A stretch of 8,000 nucleotides of DNA from assembly GCA_050730675.1 (NCBI GenBank), contig JBOHNM010000170.1, positions 1 to 8,000 on the forward strand, written 5' to 3'. The stretch comes from JBOHNM01 sp050730675 (GTDB taxonomy: Bacteria > Planctomycetota > Phycisphaerae > Phycisphaerales > UBA1924). Below are positions 5,743-8,000 of the stretch, piece after piece; positions within the stretch are counted from its first letter, which is position 1, and each line of letters starts with the position of its first letter. Both the position numbers and the translations under genes were made by a program. The notes beneath the pieces were generated by a model. That model was given only the letters and a program-made list of their open reading frames with translations. It was not told the origin of the DNA and did not search any database.

Positions 5743-6471
5743 TTACTTGCGGGCGGGCTTTTCCTCGGGCTTGCGGAAGGGCATGCCGAGCTCGGTGAGC
5801 ACGAAGCGGCTGAGGTCGGGGGTGCTGTTGGCGAAGCAGAAGTTGATGTTCATGCCGTGCGTGAAGGTCACGTCGGCCATGTTGATCTCAGGGAAGACGC
5901 CCTGCTCCTGCAGGCCGCAGGCGTAATTGCCCTGGCGGTCGAAACCCTTCTCGTTGAGGCCGCGGAAGTCTTTGATACGGGGGCAGGCGAGGTTGATGAA
6001 GCGGTCGAGGAAGTGCCACATGCGGTCGCGGCGGAGGGTGACAACCACGGAAGTTTCGAGACCCTCGCGGACCTTGAAGTTTGACACGCTCTTCTTGGCC
6101 AGGACGACCACGGGCTTCTGGCCAGTGACCTTCTGGACGGTGTCGAGGATGGTCTGCTTGACGTTGGGCGGAATCTTCGTGCCCTCGAGGTGGCGGCCCA
6201 TGTTCACGTTCAGCACAATCTTCTCGAGCTTCGGCTGGGACATGGGGTTCTTGACGCCCTTGTCGGCGGCGAGCTTGGCGCGGATCTCGCTCTTGAAGCG
6301 GGTCTGCAGTCGCGGCTCGACACGGGGCCCGGCGGGGGTGTCGTCAACCTCGGCGTGCTTGGGTGCGCCCTTGGGCTTGGAGCCTTGGGGCTTGCCCTCG
6401 CCCTTGGCCTTGGGCGCAGCGTCCTTGCCGGGGTGCTTCTGCTGCTGCTTGGGGTCTTTCTCGCTGGACAT
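5743..6471 (-). CDS. rplE: 50S ribosomal protein L5 (uL5) with N-terminal extension
   Basis: L5 binds 5S rRNA in the central protuberance and contacts the small subunit and P-site tRNA. The family core begins near residue 54 and runs to 234: QPKLEKIVLNVNMG (79-92), the KKSVSNFKVREG segment (126-137), ACPRIKDFRGL (162-172), GNY (181-183), FPEI (193-196) and MPFRK (230-234). The protein is 242 residues against a usual 180. The difference is an N-terminal extension of about 52 residues rich in Lys, Pro, Gly and Gln, likely disordered, plus a short basic C-terminal tail. ATG 6471 begins MSSEKD; no other ATG occurs before Met77, which lies inside the core, so the extension looks genuine, though a non-ATG start cannot be excluded. 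The leader contains repeats that could fold in two ways. Confidence 0.96.
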   Translation of the reverse strand: MSSEKDPKQQQKHPGKDAAPKAKGEGKPQGSKPKGAPKHAEVDDTPAGPRVEPRLQTRFKSEIRAKLAADKGVKNPMSQPKLEKIVLNVNMGRHLEGTKIPPNVKQTILDTVQKVTGQKPVVVLAKKSVSNFKVREGLETSVVVTLRRDRMWHFLDRFINLACPRIKDFRGLNEKGFDRQGNYACGLQEQGVFPEINMADVTFTHGMNINFCFANSTPDLSRFVLTELGMPFRKPEEKPARK

Positions 6472-6474
6472 AGG

Positions 6475-6514
6475 TCGTGCTCGCTGGCTGAGTTTCGTGC
6501 CGCGGAGGGCACGA
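6475..6514 (-). promoter_or_regulatory. rplE leader with alternative pairings
   Basis: A 7-bp hairpin pairs 6495-6501 with 6508-6514 around a six-base loop, 11 nt after the rplX stop. The upstream arm could instead pair over six bases with a second copy of the downstream arm (GCACGA on the minus strand, 6475-6480), which ends 3 nt before the rplE start codon. The two pairings exclude each other. In E. coli the S8 repressor acts at rplE, so this position is suggestive, but no S8 site is identified. Confidence 0.3.
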
Positions 6515-6525
6515 TGATGATCGAA

Positions 6526-6870
6526 TTACTTCTTCTTGGTGGCGGGGCCGACGTTGCCGAGTTCCTTGCCGCCACGGACAGCGACGCGGACCTTGGAGCC
6601 GTCGGGCTTGGTGACAAAGCGGACGCGTGTGGCCTTGCCGTCGACCACGGGTGAGACGTTGCTCATGTGGTAGGAGCGATCGAGGGTCACGATGCCGCCC
6701 TGCGGGTTGAGGCGGTTGGGCTTGAGGTGCTTGGTGGTCTTGCTCAGGGCGGGGCCCTGGACGAAGACGCGGTCGGTCTTGGTAACGACGCGCGTGACGA
6801 CACCGGTCTGGCCGCGGTCATCGCCGGCGGTGATCATCACGTTGTCGCCCTTGCGGATATGACGAGCCAT
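6526..6870 (-). CDS. rplX: 50S ribosomal protein L24 (uL24)
   Basis: L24 is an assembly-initiating protein of the large subunit that binds the 5' end of 23S rRNA and lies near the exit tunnel opening. The 114-residue product carries the KOW motif (about 5-33, IRKGDNVMITAGDDRGQTG), then KHLKPNRLNPQGGI (48-61) and YHMSNVSPV (67-75), all typical. Length is slightly above the usual 100-110. The start chosen is ATG 6870, which follows the rplN stop by 1 nt. GGAGG stands 9 nt before it inside the end of rplN, the strongest ribosome binding site of the window. This arrangement implies translational coupling to rplN. A longer frame start at 6900 would overlap rplN and add unrelated residues. Confidence 0.97.
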   Translation of the reverse strand: MARHIRKGDNVMITAGDDRGQTGVVTRVVTKTDRVFVQGPALSKTTKHLKPNRLNPQGGIVTLDRSYHMSNVSPVVDGKATRVRFVTKPDGSKVRVAVRGGKELGNVGPATKKK

Positions 6871-6871
6871 G

Positions 6872-7258
6872 TCAGACCACCTCCGGAGCGAGGGACACAA
6901 TCTTCATGTAGTTCTTGTCGCGCAGCTCGCGGGCGACGGGCCCGAAGATGCGTGTACCCTTGGGGTTGCCGTCGTCCTGGATGAGGACCACGGCATTGGC
7001 ATCAAACTTGACGTACGACCCATCGGCGCGGCGGGTGGCCTTGGTGGTGCGGACCACGACGGCCTTGGACATGTCGCCGGCCTTGACGTCGGCGCCCGGG
7101 AGGGCGCGCTTGATCGAGACGAAGACGCGGTCGCCGACGTTGGCGATGCGCCGGGTGAACTTGCCGGTGGCGGTCGAACCGCCGTAGACGCGGATCACGT
7201 ACGCGATCTTCGCGCCGGAGTTGTCCGCGACTTCACACCTTGTTTCCTGTTGCAGCAT
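6872..7258 (-). CDS. rplN: 50S ribosomal protein L14 (uL14)
   Basis: L14 lies on the subunit interface and takes part in intersubunit bridges with 16S rRNA; it is also the contact point for the silencing factor RsfS. The 128-residue product is a few residues longer than the usual 122. Strong family signatures are ADNSGAK (11-17), DGSYVKFDANAVVLI (79-93), GTRIFGPVARELR (101-113) and KIVSLAPEV (119-127). The start ATG 7258 gives MLQQ, the normal beginning with Leu for the common Ile. AAGG lies upstream as a modest ribosome binding site. It is the first gene of the classical spc order, 46 nt after rpsQ, with no visible promoter or terminator in that gap, so transcription may continue from the S10 block. 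Confidence 0.97.
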   Translation of the reverse strand: MLQQETRCEVADNSGAKIAYVIRVYGGSTATGKFTRRIANVGDRVFVSIKRALPGADVKAGDMSKAVVVRTTKATRRADGSYVKFDANAVVLIQDDGNPKGTRIFGPVARELRDKNYMKIVSLAPEVV

Positions 7259-7304
7259 GGCTTTCGGCCTTGTTCCTGTTCGTGCGGTGGATCAGATCGG
7301 AGGG

Positions 7305-7616
7305 TCAGTTCTTGGCTTCGACAACGGGGGCCTCGACGGCCTCGAACTTCATGCGGGCGCCCTTGCGGACGATGCGGACGAGCTTCCAGGTCTTGGTCTT
7401 GCTGACCGGGCGGCAGGGCATCACCTCGACCATGTCGCCCATGCGGCTCTCGTTGAGCTCGTCGTGGACATTGAGCACCGTGCGGCGGCGGATGATCTTG
7501 CCGTACTTGGGGTGCATCGTGGGATTCGGGACGACCACCGTGCGCGACTTGGCGCGCTTGTCGGACTCGACGATTCCGATCTTGGTGGCGGTTTTCTTGG
7601 CGGTCTTGGTGGTCAT
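7305..7616 (-). CDS. rpsQ: 30S ribosomal protein S17 (uS17)
   Basis: S17 is a primary 16S rRNA binder in the body of the small subunit with an OB fold. The 103-residue product carries the family core IGIVESDKRAKSRTVVV (13-29), HPKYGKII (35-42), HDELNESRMGDMVEVM (51-66) and RPVSKTKTWKLV (69-80). The usual length is about 85; the excess is a Thr/Lys-rich N terminus and a short acidic C-terminal tail. I chose ATG 7616, with AGGTG about 10 nt upstream. A GTG at 7628 is in frame but overlaps that ribosome binding sequence. The gap to rpmC is only 24 nt, and the binding sequence overlaps one arm of a small hairpin there. Confidence 0.96.
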   Translation of the reverse strand: MTTKTAKKTATKIGIVESDKRAKSRTVVVPNPTMHPKYGKIIRRRTVLNVHDELNESRMGDMVEVMPCRPVSKTKTWKLVRIVRKGARMKFEAVEAPVVEAKN

Positions 7617-7626
7617 AAGTCGGGTC

Positions 7627-7639
7627 ACCTGGTTCAGGT
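7627..7639 (-). promoter_or_regulatory. Small hairpin covering the rpsQ ribosome binding site
   Basis: ACCTG pairs with CAGGT (7627-7631 with 7635-7639) around a three-base loop. The downstream arm contains the AGGT of the presumed rpsQ Shine-Dalgarno sequence. Ribosomes ending rpmC translation at 7641 would unfold it, which could couple rpsQ to rpmC. The stem is short and may be chance. Confidence 0.25.
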
Positions 7640-7640
7640 C

Positions 7641-7943
7641 TTACTTGCTCTTGGCGGCGGCGGGCTTCTTCTTCGTCACGCGGGCGACTTTGCGGGGCTT
7701 AGCGGCAGCGGTCGGCGCGGCCTTGGGAGCGCGGGGAGACTTGGCGGGCTGGGCCTTGGCGCGACGGGCCGCCTGCTCGGTGAGCATGCGGGCGATGTCG
7801 CGGCGGATAGCGACGAACTGCGCGACGTTCTCGACCTTCTCGGTCTGGGCCTGGTTGCGCAGCTGGAAAAGCTTGTCGCGCGTGGCTCGGATCTCGGTCT
7901 TGAGCTGGTCGTCGCTCATTTTGCGTGCTTCGGTGCCGGTCAT
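7641..7943 (-). CDS. rpmC: 50S ribosomal protein L29 (uL29) with C-terminal extension
   Basis: L29 is a small two-helix protein at the tunnel exit, where it helps form the docking site for trigger factor and SRP. The core at about 8-58 has the family pattern: MSDDQLKTEI (9-18), DKLFQLRNQ (23-31) and IRRDIARMLTE (46-56). The protein is 100 residues against a usual 60-70; residues from about 60 on form an Ala/Lys/Pro/Arg-rich tail, probably disordered or rRNA-bound. ATG 7943 has AGGGA 8 nt upstream and is preferred; Met9 is an internal alternative. rplP would be expected just upstream. It is the last L-type gene of the S10 block and is followed by rpsQ after 24 nt. Confidence 0.94.
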   Translation of the reverse strand: MTGTEARKMSDDQLKTEIRATRDKLFQLRNQAQTEKVENVAQFVAIRRDIARMLTEQAARRAKAQPAKSPRAPKAAPTAAAKPRKVARVTKKKPAAAKSK

Positions 7944-8000
7944 TGCTGGTCCCTTGCAGAGTCGTTTGCGAAAAGGTCGTTGGTGCTTGCTGGCTCAGAC

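Noticed and set aside
7995..8000. A minus-strand TGA (7995-7997) at the window edge that might be the end of rplP
   Set aside because: Only one codon before it is visible, so the gene cannot be identified; the idea rests on the usual gene order alone.

Overview
The window is a ribosomal-protein gene cluster read entirely from the minus strand. It holds the end of the S10 block, nearly the whole spc block and the first gene of the alpha block. In transcription order (right to left) the genes are rpmC (L29), rpsQ (S17), rplN (L14), rplX (L24), rplE (L5), rpsN (S14), rpsH (S8), rplF (L6), rplR (L18), rpsE (S5), rplO (L15), secY, infA (IF-1), rpmJ (L36) and rpsM (S13). All 15 genes look intact. 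No mobile element, tRNA, rRNA or CRISPR array is visible.

The DNA is strongly GC-rich. The host is a bacterium. Several features suggest a planctomycete-like lineage, possibly Phycisphaerae: rpmD (L30) is missing between rpsE and rplO, adk and map are missing between secY and infA, S14 is short but lacks zinc ligands, and several ribosomal proteins carry long Ala/Lys/Pro-rich tails. This placement is an inference from gene content and sequence feel, not a database result.

Layout: positions 7305-7943 hold rpmC and rpsQ, the last S10-block genes. Positions 2572-7258 hold the spc block from rplN to rplO. Its genes are separated by gaps of about 40-70 nt, except rplN and rplX, which are 1 nt apart and probably translationally coupled. 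A convincing intrinsic terminator lies between rplO and secY (2518-2547), so secY is partly or wholly uncoupled from the genes upstream. secY and infA follow. Then comes a 145-nt gap with a strong hairpin, a sigma70-like promoter candidate and a folded leader in front of rpmJ. A two-tier hairpin sits just upstream of the rpsM ribosome binding site.

Functionally the cluster supplies parts of both ribosomal subunits, the initiation factor that binds the 30S A site, and the membrane channel that takes up nascent secretory proteins. I see no undescribed system. The points worth a second look are the S14 zinc-ligand loss, the protein tails, and the structured intergenic regions, which may be regulatory.
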